Assembly (NCBI GenBank): GCA_030538115.1
Contig: JAUNUP010000002.1
Coordinates: forward strand, 62,001 to 126,000
Length of the DNA: 64,000 nucleotides
Direction of reading: 5' to 3'
Origin: Dermatophilus congolensis
GTDB lineage: Bacteria; Actinomycetota; Actinomycetes; Actinomycetales; Dermatophilaceae
This document shows positions 1 through 8,376 of the stretch, in pieces. The notes beneath the pieces were generated by a model. That model was not told where the DNA came from. It did no database searches and was given only the letters and a program-made list of their open reading frames with translations. Position 1 is the first letter of the stretch. Each line of letters begins with the position of its first letter. Made by a program: the position numbers and the translations under genes.

Positions 1-1
1 G

Positions 2-883
2 CGCAGCATGCCGATGCGGCCCGCACTCCCCTACCTGCTGGCCACCGCGGTGCCGTGGGCGCTGCACACAGCGAACAGCGTCGTGGTCGCCGAGCTCGAC
101 GCACCTGCGGCTTTGATCCCGGCGACCTTGTGGTTCGTCATGACAGCACTCGCCTGGATGGCGGGACGGTACGGCTTCCGGCTCGAAGAGACGGCCCGAC
201 TCCGCGAAGAGGCCGTGTCGACCGAGGCGTTGCTCGCCCGTCAGGAGGACCGGTTGGCCCTCTCCCGCGAGTTGCACGACGTGCTCTCGCACTCGATGGG
301 CGCCATCGCGCTGCAGGCCGCGGGCGCCAAGGCCATCGCCGCGGCAGGCGATCAGCCTCTCGACCCGCGCGTCGCGGGCGCGTTGGAGATGATCGCGACC
401 ACAAGCACCGACTCGATGCGTGAACTGCGCCGCCTGCTCGGATTTCTCCGCGACAACGGGGCCGTCGAGGTGGAGACGAGCGACGGCCCGATCGCGCGGA
501 TCGGCGAGATCGGGGTTCTCGTCGACCGCACGCGCGCGTGCGGCATCACCGTCGCCTCGCACACGGTCGGCACCCCGTTCGAGATGCCCACCCGGCACGA
601 GCACGCCGCCTACCGCGTGGTGCAGGAGGGCCTCGCCAACGTGCTGCGCCACGGAGGCCGCGGCAGCCGCGCCCTCCTCACACTCACCTGGTCCGATGCA
701 GGCCTCACGATCGACCTCCTCACCCGCGCCGGCATGGGCCGTGACCCGGCGGTGGCCGAGCACGGCAGCGGCCTGGGCCTAAGAGGCCTGGAGGCCCGAC
801 TCAAAGCAGTGGGCGGCACCCTGCAGGCAGGCCCGGAAGGCGAAACCTTCCACCTGACCGCAACCATCCCGAAGACCGAGTGA
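2..883 (+). CDS. Sensor histidine kinase, NarX/DesK type (5' end outside window)
   Basis: C-terminal part of a HisKA_3-class sensor kinase. The frame is open to the window edge, so the true start probably lies upstream; an ATG at position 8 is the first visible one. Two hydrophobic segments (roughly residues 5-20 and 30-50 from that ATG) are followed by a coiled linker, the phosphoacceptor box RELHDVLSHS (His about residue 90) and a C-terminal HATPase domain ending in the glycine-rich GSGLGLRGLEARL segment. Kinases of this family usually have four to six membrane segments, which also suggests truncation by the edge. Its NarL-type partner is not seen downstream and is presumably upstream or absent. 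The gene converges on the phosphatase gene that ends at 887, with only 3 bp between stops. Confidence 0.88.
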   Translation, partial: RSMPMRPALPYLLATAVPWALHTANSVVVAELDAPAALIPATLWFVMTALAWMAGRYGFRLEETARLREEAVSTEALLARQEDRLALSRELHDVLSHSMGAIALQAAGAKAIAAAGDQPLDPRVAGALEMIATTSTDSMRELRRLLGFLRDNGAVEVETSDGPIARIGEIGVLVDRTRACGITVASHTVGTPFEMPTRHEHAAYRVVQEGLANVLRHGGRGSRALLTLTWSDAGLTIDLLTRAGMGRDPAVAEHGSGLGLRGLEARLKAVGGTLQAGPEGETFHLTATIPKTE

Positions 884-886
884 GCC

Positions 887-1723
887 TCAGGCTGTCGCCG
901 ACAGTCGCTGGACCACCGACTCCAAGGTCGGGTACCGGCCCCCGGGTCCGACGGCGTAGTACGAACGACGTCTGAAGCTCGTCCGCGGATCCGCGTCGGG
1001 GGCGCCATGCTCGAAGCCCACGTAGTGTCCCTGCGTCGCGCGCACCATGAGCGCCCCCGCCGCCACATCCCAGGGGTTGGTGTGCATGTCGAAAGTCGCG
1101 TCGGCCCAACCGGCCGCCACATGCGCGAGGCCGAGCGCGCCGCTTCCCATCGCACGCACCGACCCCATGCGGCGGGCGAGCTCGCCGGCTGCCGAGAGCG
1201 CCTCCTCGCCGTTGGCTTCGAGATCGAGAAACCGGGGGAACGTGCAGATGACTGTCGCGCCGTTCTCGTCGGCAGCGGCGGCTCGACGAGTCCGTAGCTC
1301 GCCATCGACACGGAACCCGTCGACATCGACGCTGAACTCCATACCCGACATCGGGTCGACGATCGCGCCGGCCACGACGAGACCGTCGACCTCCGCCGCC
1401 ACCGAGACGCACCAGAACGCGATGCCGGAGGCGAAGTTCACGGTTCCGTCGATGGGATCGACGTGCCACGTGATGGCCCCCGTGCCGACTGCGCCGCCTT
1501 CCTCACCCCTGACGGTGCTGTCCGGCTCGTCCTCGAAAATGACCCGTCGCAACAGTTCCTCCGAGGCCGCGTCATGCTCCGTAACCAGGTCGAAGGGGTT
1601 GCCCTTCGCCTCCACGCGCATGTCGGTACGGAAGACTCCCTTGAGATACGTCGCGGACGTCCAGGCCGCCCGCACCGCGACCGACCTCAGACGGCGTGAG
1701 ACATCGGCAGCGACGGGCGTCAC
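887..1723 (-). CDS. Inositol monophosphatase family phosphatase
   Basis: Mg2+-dependent sugar-phosphate phosphatase of the IMPase/SuhB/HisN superfamily, 278 aa. The metal-binding motifs are in order: DLVTEHD (residues 45-51), GEEGG (about 73-77), DPIDGTVNF (89-97) and a C-terminal WDVAAGALMVRATQG that matches the family WDxAAG signature. It starts with GTG and overlaps the stop of the upstream ABC ATPase gene by 4 bp (GTGA), so it is probably translationally coupled and belongs to the transporter operon. In actinobacteria such proteins may act on inositol phosphates, histidinol phosphate or other sugar phosphates. The substrate cannot be read from sequence. Operon context suggests dephosphorylation of an imported phosphorylated compound, which is inference. 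Confidence 0.9.
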   Translation of the reverse strand: MTPVAADVSRRLRSVAVRAAWTSATYLKGVFRTDMRVEAKGNPFDLVTEHDAASEELLRRVIFEDEPDSTVRGEEGGAVGTGAITWHVDPIDGTVNFASGIAFWCVSVAAEVDGLVVAGAIVDPMSGMEFSVDVDGFRVDGELRTRRAAAADENGATVICTFPRFLDLEANGEEALSAAGELARRMGSVRAMGSGALGLAHVAAGWADATFDMHTNPWDVAAGALMVRATQGHYVGFEHGAPDADPRTSFRRRSYYAVGPGGRYPTLESVVQRLSATA

Positions 1724-2877
1724 GTGGCCTGCTCACCGTCGAGCGGCATGAGCCACGTTCGTCCCTCCTCGAAAGCCACCTCGACCAGTTCGCCGGGCTC
1801 GAACGTCTGGTCGGCGTGTGGATCGGGAACCGCCGCCACGATGTTGCCCGCCTCGGTCTCGATCTCGTACTCGATGGATTCGCCGTAGAACATCGATGAA
1901 AGGGTGCGCCCGACCGCCCCTCCGACCTCCGCGCCATCGGGGCCGCTCCACTTGCTCAGACGCACCGACTCCGGCCGCACTAGCAGCGTCGATGCGGCAC
2001 CCAACGCCACGTCAGGATGCGCCGGCACGAGCCAAGGCCGACCGAGCACATCGATGCGGCCGCGTCCTGCGTCCACCGAGTGCACTGTCACGTCGAGGAA
2101 ATTGGCGCGACCGATGAAGTCCGCGACGAACACCGACGCGGGATGACGGTAGATCTCCTGCGGTGTGTCGACCTGTTCGATCACACCGACGTTCATGACG
2201 ACGATCCGGTCGCTCATCGTCATCGCCTCGTCCTGATCGTGCGTGACGAAGACGGAGGTGATGCCGAGACGCTGCTGCAGCCGTCGGATCTCGCCGCGCA
2301 TCTGGACGCGCAGCTTCGCGTCGAGGTTCGACAGGGGCTCGTCGAAGAGCAGCACTTTCGGCCGCATCACGAGCGCACGGGCGAGCGCCACCCGCTGCTG
2401 CTGCCCCCCGGAGAGCTGATGCGGTGCCCGCTGCGCGTAGGGCACGAGGTTCATCGAGGTGAGCGCGGCCTCGACTTCTTCACGAATCCGTTCGGTCGAC
2501 ATCTTGCGCAGTTTGAGGCCGAACGCCACGTTGTCGAAGACCGACAGGTGCGGGAACAGTGCGTACGACTGGAAGACCATGGCCATCGGACGGTGATTCG
2601 GTGCCACCCGGTTGATCACGTCTCCGTCGAGGCTGATCTCACCGGCCGTCGGCGTCTCGAAACCGGCGATCATGCGAAGGGTCGTGGTCTTGCCGCAGCC
2701 GGACGGTCCGAGGAGAGTGATGAACTCCCCCGGCTCGATATCGAGGTCGATGTCGTCGACCGCAGGGGCGGCCTTGGGGTCGTCTCCGTAGACCTTGCGG
2801 ATGCTGCGGAGGCTCACGCGCCCCGGCGCGCTGGGTGAGAGTTTCTCGGCCACCGTCGCGTCGGTGATGTTGTTCAT
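1720..2877 (-). CDS. ABC transporter ATP-binding protein, FbpC/AfuC/PotA type
   Basis: ATPase subunit of a binding-protein-dependent importer, 385 aa. Visible motifs are Walker A GPSGCGKTT (about residues 58-66), the signature LSGGQQQRVALARAL, Walker B VLLFDEPLSNLD and the switch histidine in FVTHDQDEA. A C-terminal TOBE-like region of about 120 residues follows, as in PotA, FbpC and MalK-type ATPases. It sits 64 bp downstream of the fused permease gene and overlaps the phosphatase gene start by 4 bp. Family knowledge places it in the ferric/polyamine/phosphonate/hexose-phosphate importer group. The order SBP, permease, ATPase, phosphatase indicates one minus-strand operon. Confidence 0.95.
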   Translation of the reverse strand: MNNITDATVAEKLSPSAPGRVSLRSIRKVYGDDPKAAPAVDDIDLDIEPGEFITLLGPSGCGKTTTLRMIAGFETPTAGEISLDGDVINRVAPNHRPMAMVFQSYALFPHLSVFDNVAFGLKLRKMSTERIREEVEAALTSMNLVPYAQRAPHQLSGGQQQRVALARALVMRPKVLLFDEPLSNLDAKLRVQMRGEIRRLQQRLGITSVFVTHDQDEAMTMSDRIVVMNVGVIEQVDTPQEIYRHPASVFVADFIGRANFLDVTVHSVDAGRGRIDVLGRPWLVPAHPDVALGAASTLLVRPESVRLSKWSGPDGAEVGGAVGRTLSSMFYGESIEYEIETEAGNIVAAVPDPHADQTFEPGELVEVAFEEGRTWLMPLDGEQAT

Positions 2878-2941
2878 CGGGTCTCCTCGTCGGCGCGGGG
2901 TATGCGGAAGGATGCGGGGTCCAGGTATCGGTTCATCTGCG

Positions 2942-4684
2942 TCATCTCCGCTGGATCCCGCGTAGAGACGGGTGCAGCATCGCGAGGTTCATCAGTCCGA
3001 TCACCGTGAGCACGATGACGACGAGGATCGCGCAATAGGCGAACGCGTTGCCGAACCGGCCCGCGTCTACTTCGGCAAGAATCTGCGAGGTCATGATCTT
3101 GGTCTGCGGGGTGGTGATGAAGACGATCGGTGACAGGGTCGTCATCGAACGGGCGAACGCGTAGGTCAGCCCGGAGATGAGTGCGGGCCTGATGAGAGGC
3201 AACGTCACCTTGCGGAAGGTCTGGGCACTGTCGGCGCCCAGGCTCGTCGCGGCTTCATCGATGGCCGGGTTGATCTGTTGCAGCGCCGCGATGCCTGAGC
3301 GCTGCCCGGACGGCAGCGAGCGTGCGACGAACACCATGACGATCGCCATCGCCCCGCCGAACATCGCCGACCCGCCGGCCACTGCGGGGAACCACATGCG
3401 CCCCCCGAAGATCGTCGGCGTGTTGAACGTGAGTGCGTAACCGATACCGATGACAGTGCCCGGCACCGAGAGTCCGAGCATGCCCACAAAGTCGAGAAGC
3501 CCGGCCGTGCGACGAAGTTTTCGAACGACGAGCCACGCGACGAGCATGCCGAGCACGCCAGCGATGGGCGTCGCGATGAGGGCCAGGACAGTGGTCGTGA
3601 ACATGGCATCCGAGCCGATGCCGGCGAGCACGAACCGGTAGTGGTCGAGCGTGAACTCGTTGTTGACCCCGAGGATCTTGACGAAACCGCCGATGACGAC
3701 GGTGGCGTAGAGGGTCACGACGAGGGCCGCGAGCGATAGGGCCGCGAGCAGGATCGGGATGCGTAGGCCCGGGCTCGTGATGAGTTCGACGCGTCCTGAG
3801 GGCTTACCGGTGACCGTGACGACGTTCTTGCGCCCCACCCAGTAGCGCTGCACAAGAAAGACCGACAGCGCCGGCACGAGCAGCACGAGCGAGTAGGCGG
3901 CACCCCCGACGACGTCATATTCGCCGGTCACCGCGATGTAGGCCCGGGAGGCGAGAACCGTGTAGTCGCCTCCCAGCACCAGAGGGTTCGCCAGGTCGGC
4001 GATCGACTCCACGAAGAGCAACAGGATCGACCCGGCGATGCCCGGCACCAGCATGGGCAGTGTCACCGTGAGGAAGATGCGAACCTTGCCGGCGCCAAGG
4101 TTGGCGGCGGCCTCATCGAGTGACGGGTCGAGGCTCTCGAGCATGCCCTTGAGGTTCATGTAGGCGACCGGGAAGAACGACACCGACAACACGAGCACGA
4201 GCCCTGGGAGGCCGTAGATGTCGGGAGTCATCCCGAAGACACCGTTGCTGATGATGCCGTTGCGACCGAACAGTGTGATCGCCGCCGTCGCGACCGCGAA
4301 CGGCGGGGAGACGATCGGCATGAGGGCGATGAGATGCAGTAACCGTTTGCCTGGAAACTTCAGGCGCACCTGCGCGAACGCCATGACGAAGCCGAGGAAC
4401 GTGCCGACGATCGAGACGATCACGCCCAACTGCACGGTGTTCCAGGCGACCCGGCGATTGGTGGGGTTCGTGAGCATCGAGCTGATGATCTCCCACCCTC
4501 CGGGCGAGAAGGCCACGACGAGGATGCGCAGCAACGGGAGCCCAACGATGACGAGCAGGATGAGGCTCACGAGCGACACGAGAACCACGAGCGTCACGTC
4601 GAATTTGGGGCCCTTGCTCGGGCGTCGCTTGGGCGATCCGAGATCGGCGGGTGGAGCGTTGTCGGCCAGGAGTGTCGCGGTCAT
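2942..4684 (-). CDS. Fused two-domain ABC permease, FbpB/AfuB type
   Basis: Membrane permease of 580 aa formed by two tandem BPD_transp_1 domains, each with about six membrane helices. Both halves carry the EAA loop that contacts the ATPase: LDEAAANLGAGKVRIFLTVTL in the first half (around residues 190-210) and IDEAATSLGADSAQTFRKVTL in the second (around 475-495). This fused architecture is typical of ferric (FbpB, SfuB), 2-aminoethylphosphonate and AfuB hexose-phosphate permeases. It lies between the lipoprotein SBP gene (82 bp upstream) and the ATPase gene. Substrate is unresolved from sequence. Confidence 0.94.
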   Translation of the reverse strand: MTATLLADNAPPADLGSPKRRPSKGPKFDVTLVVLVSLVSLILLVIVGLPLLRILVVAFSPGGWEIISSMLTNPTNRRVAWNTVQLGVIVSIVGTFLGFVMAFAQVRLKFPGKRLLHLIALMPIVSPPFAVATAAITLFGRNGIISNGVFGMTPDIYGLPGLVLVLSVSFFPVAYMNLKGMLESLDPSLDEAAANLGAGKVRIFLTVTLPMLVPGIAGSILLLFVESIADLANPLVLGGDYTVLASRAYIAVTGEYDVVGGAAYSLVLLVPALSVFLVQRYWVGRKNVVTVTGKPSGRVELITSPGLRIPILLAALSLAALVVTLYATVVIGGFVKILGVNNEFTLDHYRFVLAGIGSDAMFTTTVLALIATPIAGVLGMLVAWLVVRKLRRTAGLLDFVGMLGLSVPGTVIGIGYALTFNTPTIFGGRMWFPAVAGGSAMFGGAMAIVMVFVARSLPSGQRSGIAALQQINPAIDEAATSLGADSAQTFRKVTLPLIRPALISGLTYAFARSMTTLSPIVFITTPQTKIMTSQILAEVDAGRFGNAFAYCAILVVIVLTVIGLMNLAMLHPSLRGIQRR

Positions 4685-4766
4685 GATCCCTGCTCACGTG
4701 TTCGACGGTTGGGTGAGCCTCCCGGCCGCGCGCGGCGGTCGGGAGGTCGGGTGGTTCACGCCTCGC

Positions 4767-5840
4767 TCACTCCTTGGGAGCGGGGGCGACCTCGGCGTCG
4801 AACTTCGCCGTCAGTTCCTTCTTGCGCTCACCGGCCTTGACGGAGTCGTAGTCGACGAGCTTGACCTCGTCGAGCTTGACCATGTCGTCGGTGATCGTCG
4901 CGTTCGGGTTTGTGGGCACCTGGTAGCTGCCGACCGTGGGACCGATGTTCTGGTGCTCGGGGGTGAGGGTCCAGTCGAGGAACTTCTTGCCGTTCTCACC
5001 GTTGGGTCCGCCCTTGACCAGCGACACGGCTCCGATCTCGTAGCCGGTGCCCTCGGAGGGGAACGTGTTCTCGAGCATCGTGAACCCCTCCTTCTGGTAC
5101 TTGACGCAGTCGTGGCTGAACACGATGCCGACGCCGATCTCGCCGCGGCCGGCCATCTGCCCCGGCGCCGAACCGCTCTTGCTGTACTGCAGCACGTTGG
5201 AGTGCAGCTTCTTGAGGTAGTCGAAGGTCTTCGCCTCGTCGCCGCCGTTGATGACCATGAGAGTCCAGACCGCGGTGAAGGCGGTGCCAGAGGTCGAGGG
5301 GTGCGCCATCGCGACCTGCTTCTTCAGCTTCGGGTCGAGCAGGTCCTGCCAGGAGGTCGGGGGCTGCACGCCGATCTTGTTCAGCACGTCCTTGTTCGAG
5401 CAGAACCCCAGCGTGCCGACGTAGGTGCCGGTCCAGGTGCCGTCGGCGGCCTTGTACTTGTCGGGGATCACGGCGGCGTTGGGCGAGACGTACTTCTCGA
5501 TGAGGCCGGCCTTGGCTGCGGCGACGTGCCCGTCGGAGGGTCCGCCGTACAACACGTCGAATTCGGGGTGACTCTTCGCGGCGTCGAGACGCGCCACGCT
5601 CTCACCGGAGCTCATGCGCACGAAAGACGTCTTGATGCCCGACTGCTTCTCGAACGCGGCAGCCATCGCCTGGCACTGCTCCTCCTGGGGCGTGCAGGCC
5701 ACCACGACGCTGCCGCTTCCGGCCGCCGCGCCGCCGGTGGATCCCCCGCCGCTGCCTCCGGAGTCGACGGCACAGCCGGAGAGGATCGCCACGGCTCCCA
5801 CCGGGAGTGCGACGAGAAGGGACAGACGCGAGCGAGACAT
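4767..5840 (-). CDS. Substrate-binding lipoprotein, AfuA/FbpA type
   Basis: Extracellular solute-binding protein, 357 aa from the ATG at 5840, chosen because AAAGGAG stands upstream and an N-terminal signal peptide follows at once. A lipobox LSGC puts the lipidated Cys at residue 23, then a Gly/Ser-rich linker and a type 2 periplasmic-binding fold. AHPSTSGTAFT (179-189) and FSHD (241-244) resemble ligand-contact loops of AfuA-like proteins. Some transporters of this class, first annotated as ferric, were shown to carry hexose phosphates. It is the first gene of the importer operon, and the two-component genes directly upstream on the same strand may control it. Confidence 0.93.
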   Translation of the reverse strand: MSRSRLSLLVALPVGAVAILSGCAVDSGGSGGGSTGGAAAGSGSVVVACTPQEEQCQAMAAAFEKQSGIKTSFVRMSSGESVARLDAAKSHPEFDVLYGGPSDGHVAAAKAGLIEKYVSPNAAVIPDKYKAADGTWTGTYVGTLGFCSNKDVLNKIGVQPPTSWQDLLDPKLKKQVAMAHPSTSGTAFTAVWTLMVINGGDEAKTFDYLKKLHSNVLQYSKSGSAPGQMAGRGEIGVGIVFSHDCVKYQKEGFTMLENTFPSEGTGYEIGAVSLVKGGPNGENGKKFLDWTLTPEHQNIGPTVGSYQVPTNPNATITDDMVKLDEVKLVDYDSVKAGERKKELTAKFDAEVAPAPKE

Positions 5841-5908
5841 GGTGACTCCTTTGTCGACCTCGGTGAGCGAAATGCACCTGGCCACACGCTAGGCGCGGCC
5901 GCCTTGCA

Positions 5909-5951
5909 GGTCAGTCACCACCGGTGCCCGCACGGTCACAGATCTGTCACC
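5909..5951. promoter_or_regulatory. Candidate response-regulator operator upstream of the SBP gene
   Basis: Two similar half-sites, CAGTCACCA (from 5912) and CTGTCACCG (from 5944), are about 32 bp or three helical turns apart. The second lies in GGTCACAGATCTGTCACC (5934-5951), which has a perfect 10-bp palindromic core ACAGATCTGT. They fall between the SBP start at 5840 and the stop of the OmpR-type regulator gene at 5936. OmpR-family regulators usually bind direct repeats, so control by the neighbouring regulator is plausible but untested. Confidence 0.3.
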
Positions 5952-6643
5952 GATGTCTCCGGTAGGTCGAGCACATAGCCGACGCCTCGCACATTACGGA
6001 TCAATTCGCCCGCGCGAGGGCGAGCCGACTCGATCTTCAGGCGCAGCCGGTAGACGACGGTCTTCAGGAGCTCCCGGCCACCGATGAGATCGGCGTCGTC
6101 CCAGCCGAGAAGGAGCAGAGTGTGATAGCTCAAGGTCTCGCCTTGGTGCTCCATCAACGCTGCCAACACGCGCAGTTCGTTGTGGGTGAGCTCGACACGG
6201 CGCTCGCCGACGAAAACCTTGGAGGCACGCGTGTCGATACGGAGCGGGCCGCAGCGCAGGGTGCCGTCACCGCGCAACCTGCGGCGCACGAGTCCCGATG
6301 CCCGCAAAGCCAGCTCGCGGGGGTGGAACGGTTTGGCCACATAATCGGCGGCGCCCGCCTCGAGTCCGGCGATGCGCTCCTGGGTGTCGCCAAGGGCAGT
6401 GAGCAGGATGACCGGCACCTCGCTCGTCGCACAGATGCGGCGGCACAGATCGATCCCGGACTCCCCCGGCAGCATCACATCAAGGATCACGAGGTCGACG
6501 GCACTTCCGCCCAGCAGCGCCCACGCCTCCTCCACGGTCGCAGCCTGACGAGTCTCGAAACCCTGGGTCTCCAGGGCGAACGTGACGATGTCGCGCATCT
6601 GCGCCTCGTCGTCCACGACCAGGGCAACAGGCTTCGGAGTCAC
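5936..6643 (-). CDS. OmpR/PhoB-family response regulator
   Basis: Response regulator of 235 aa. The receiver domain has acidic residues in VVDDE (residues 9-13), the phosphoacceptor Asp in LVILDVMLPG (about residue 55), Thr in LLTALGD and Lys in VAKPFHP. A winged-helix Trans_reg_C domain follows from about residue 135, ending in GELIRNVRGVGYVLD, typical of the family. It starts with GTG. The partner kinase lies downstream and its stop codon region coincides with this gene's start region only because the kinase is upstream in transcription: the kinase TGA and this GTG overlap as GTGA. Likely target is the adjacent SBP-permease-ATPase operon. Confidence 0.93.
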   Translation of the reverse strand: MTPKPVALVVDDEAQMRDIVTFALETQGFETRQAATVEEAWALLGGSAVDLVILDVMLPGESGIDLCRRICATSEVPVILLTALGDTQERIAGLEAGAADYVAKPFHPRELALRASGLVRRRLRGDGTLRCGPLRIDTRASKVFVGERRVELTHNELRVLAALMEHQGETLSYHTLLLLGWDDADLIGGRELLKTVVYRLRLKIESARPRAGELIRNVRGVGYVLDLPETSVTDL

Positions 6644-7440
6644 TGCGCACCTCCCCTCGGAAACGTCACGAGCATCGTCGTGCCGTGGGCCGCGATCGTG
6701 TCGACGTGGATGCCCCCGCCGTGCAATTCCGCAATATGCCGAGAAATGTACAAGCCGATGCCTGTGCCCTCGCCCAGCGCAGCCGTGCTCCGGAACCGCT
6801 CGAAGAGTTGGGCACGTTGCTCCTCGCTCATGCCGAGACCGCTGTCGTGGATCGAGATGAGCACCATCCCCTCCGCGACGTGACCACGCACGGTCACGTG
6901 GTGGGTGCGGTCAGGGTCGTGACGCAGGCTGTTGCCCACCAGGTTGCCGACGAGCTGGCGGATGAGATGCGGGTCGAGCATCACGCGGGTCGGCGGCCCG
7001 GGGGTGTCGAGAACGATGTCGCGTGAATACACCTGCCGCAGATCGCGAACGACGGATCGGAGAAACGACCTCAGCTCCACGTGCCGCAGGTGCACCTCGA
7101 AGAGGCCCGCTTCGATACGCGCCTGCGCCAATAGGTCTTCGGCCATCGAGATCACGTGGTCGGCGTTGGAGACGATCGTGTCGACGAACCGCCGCTGCAC
7201 ATCGGTCAACGGCCCGGGGGTCTCTTCGGCGAGCAACTCGGCTGAGCCCCGCACGAGAGCCAGCGGGGTACGGATCTCGTGGCTGAGCACCGAGACCTGA
7301 TCGGCCCGTCGCAGCGCGAGATCACGCAGGCGCGAGATCTCCCCCTCCGCGGTCTGCAGTCGGCGTCGCTGCCACACGAGAGCACCCGCGGTCGCCCCCG
7401 TGACAAGCGACAACACGGCGACCACCACCCAGTACCCCAT
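6640..7440 (-). CDS. Two-component sensor histidine kinase (HisKA class)
   Basis: Short sensor kinase, 266 aa from the ATG at 7440, which opens directly into one membrane helix (residues 2-24). A brief linker leads to the HisKA box LSHEIRTPLALVRGSAELL (His about residue 59). The HATPase_c domain then shows the N box, ISIHDSGLGMSEEQR and GEGTGIGLYISRHIAELHGG. There is no sizeable extracellular sensor domain, so it probably senses through its membrane segment or through the transporter. It overlaps the response-regulator gene by 4 bp (GTGA), which predicts coupled translation. In-frame sequence further upstream to 8382 runs through another gene and is not coding here. Confidence 0.9.
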   Translation of the reverse strand: MGYWVVVAVLSLVTGATAGALVWQRRRLQTAEGEISRLRDLALRRADQVSVLSHEIRTPLALVRGSAELLAEETPGPLTDVQRRFVDTIVSNADHVISMAEDLLAQARIEAGLFEVHLRHVELRSFLRSVVRDLRQVYSRDIVLDTPGPPTRVMLDPHLIRQLVGNLVGNSLRHDPDRTHHVTVRGHVAEGMVLISIHDSGLGMSEEQRAQLFERFRSTAALGEGTGIGLYISRHIAELHGGGIHVDTIAAHGTTMLVTFPRGGAQ

Positions 7441-7644
7441 GCCACAAACGTAGCGCTCCGCCGTTTCGTGATCCCGGAGCTCGGGCTCACCGTGAGCGAG
7501 ACCGCAGAGCGCGCCGCTGGCGTGCCCGAAGTACGTGCCCTGACCCCCGTGGCATAACCCTCGAGTCCCTGACCTGGGAGCCTTTACAGAACCTGCACAA
7601 TTCGGGCACCCGTCGCACGCAGGTCGCGCCCTACTGTCGAAGGC
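7441..7644. promoter_or_regulatory. Divergent promoter region between two two-component systems
   Basis: A 204-bp gap separates the minus-strand kinase start (7440) from the plus-strand regulator start (7645). A TACTGT -10-like hexamer lies at about 7632-7637, close to the ATG at 7645, suggesting a short leader. I see no convincing terminator or riboswitch. Placement alone indicates that both systems start here. Confidence 0.4.
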
Positions 7645-8376
7645 ATGACGGATCAGGGGATCGCGGGGGCCACCAACCCGCCGAGTGTGCTCGTCGTCGA
7701 GGACGACCCGACGATCAACCAGGCCCTCGCCGACCGGTTCACGGCCGAGGGGTTCACGGTCGTGCGGGCGTTCGACGGGCCTGAGGCCGTGGCCGCTTTC
7801 GGCGCTCACTCCCCCGATGTCGTCGTGCTCGACGTGATGCTGCCCGGCTTCGACGGGCTCGAAGTGTGCCGCCGCATCCAGGCGGAGCGGCCCGTGCCCG
7901 TTCTCATGGTCACAGCCAAGACCGAAGAGACCGACATCCTCGTCGGCCTCGGCGTCGGGGCCGACGATTACGTCACCAAGCCGTTCCGCATGCGGGAGGT
8001 CGTGGCCCGCGTGCGAGCCCTGCTGCGGCGCGTCGAACGGGCCGCCGAGCTGGTCGCCTCCCCCGCGCAGGTCGCGGCCGTGCAGCTCGGCGACCTCACG
8101 CTCGACCACACCGCCCACCGCGTGCTGGTCGCCGGCACCGAAGTGCACCTCACGCCACTCGAATTCGATCTGCTCACCATGCTCGCGGGCCGCCCTGGCG
8201 CAGTGCACACGCGCGAGGAACTGATGAACCAGGTGTGGGGCTGGGCCGACGCGCGAGGCACCCGCACCCTCGACAGCCACGTCCGCTCCCTGCGCGCCAA
8301 GATCGGCGCTGACCGCGTACGCACCGTGCACGGCGTCGGCTACGCCCTCGAGGTCGGGTCGGAGCCGGCCCCATGA
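7645..8376 (+). CDS. OmpR/PhoB-family response regulator
   Basis: 243-aa response regulator. The receiver domain shows VVEDDPT near residue 16, phosphoacceptor Asp in VVVLDVMLPGFDGLEVCRR (about residue 61), LMVTAKTEE and YVTKPFRMREV. The winged-helix output domain includes LTPLEFDLLTMLAGRPGAVHTR and ends in DRVRTVHGVGYALEV. Its stop overlaps the start of the kinase-DUF4173 gene by 4 bp (ATGA), so the pair is co-translated. It is transcribed divergently from the other two-component system in this region. Confidence 0.94.
   Translation: MTDQGIAGATNPPSVLVVEDDPTINQALADRFTAEGFTVVRAFDGPEAVAAFGAHSPDVVVLDVMLPGFDGLEVCRRIQAERPVPVLMVTAKTEETDILVGLGVGADDYVTKPFRMREVVARVRALLRRVERAAELVASPAQVAAVQLGDLTLDHTAHRVLVAGTEVHLTPLEFDLLTMLAGRPGAVHTREELMNQVWGWADARGTRTLDSHVRSLRAKIGADRVRTVHGVGYALEVGSEPAP

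Noticed and set aside
4218..5978. A 586-codon plus-strand open frame opposite the permease and SBP genes
   Set aside because: No domain or ribosome-binding site; both underlying minus-strand genes are well supported.
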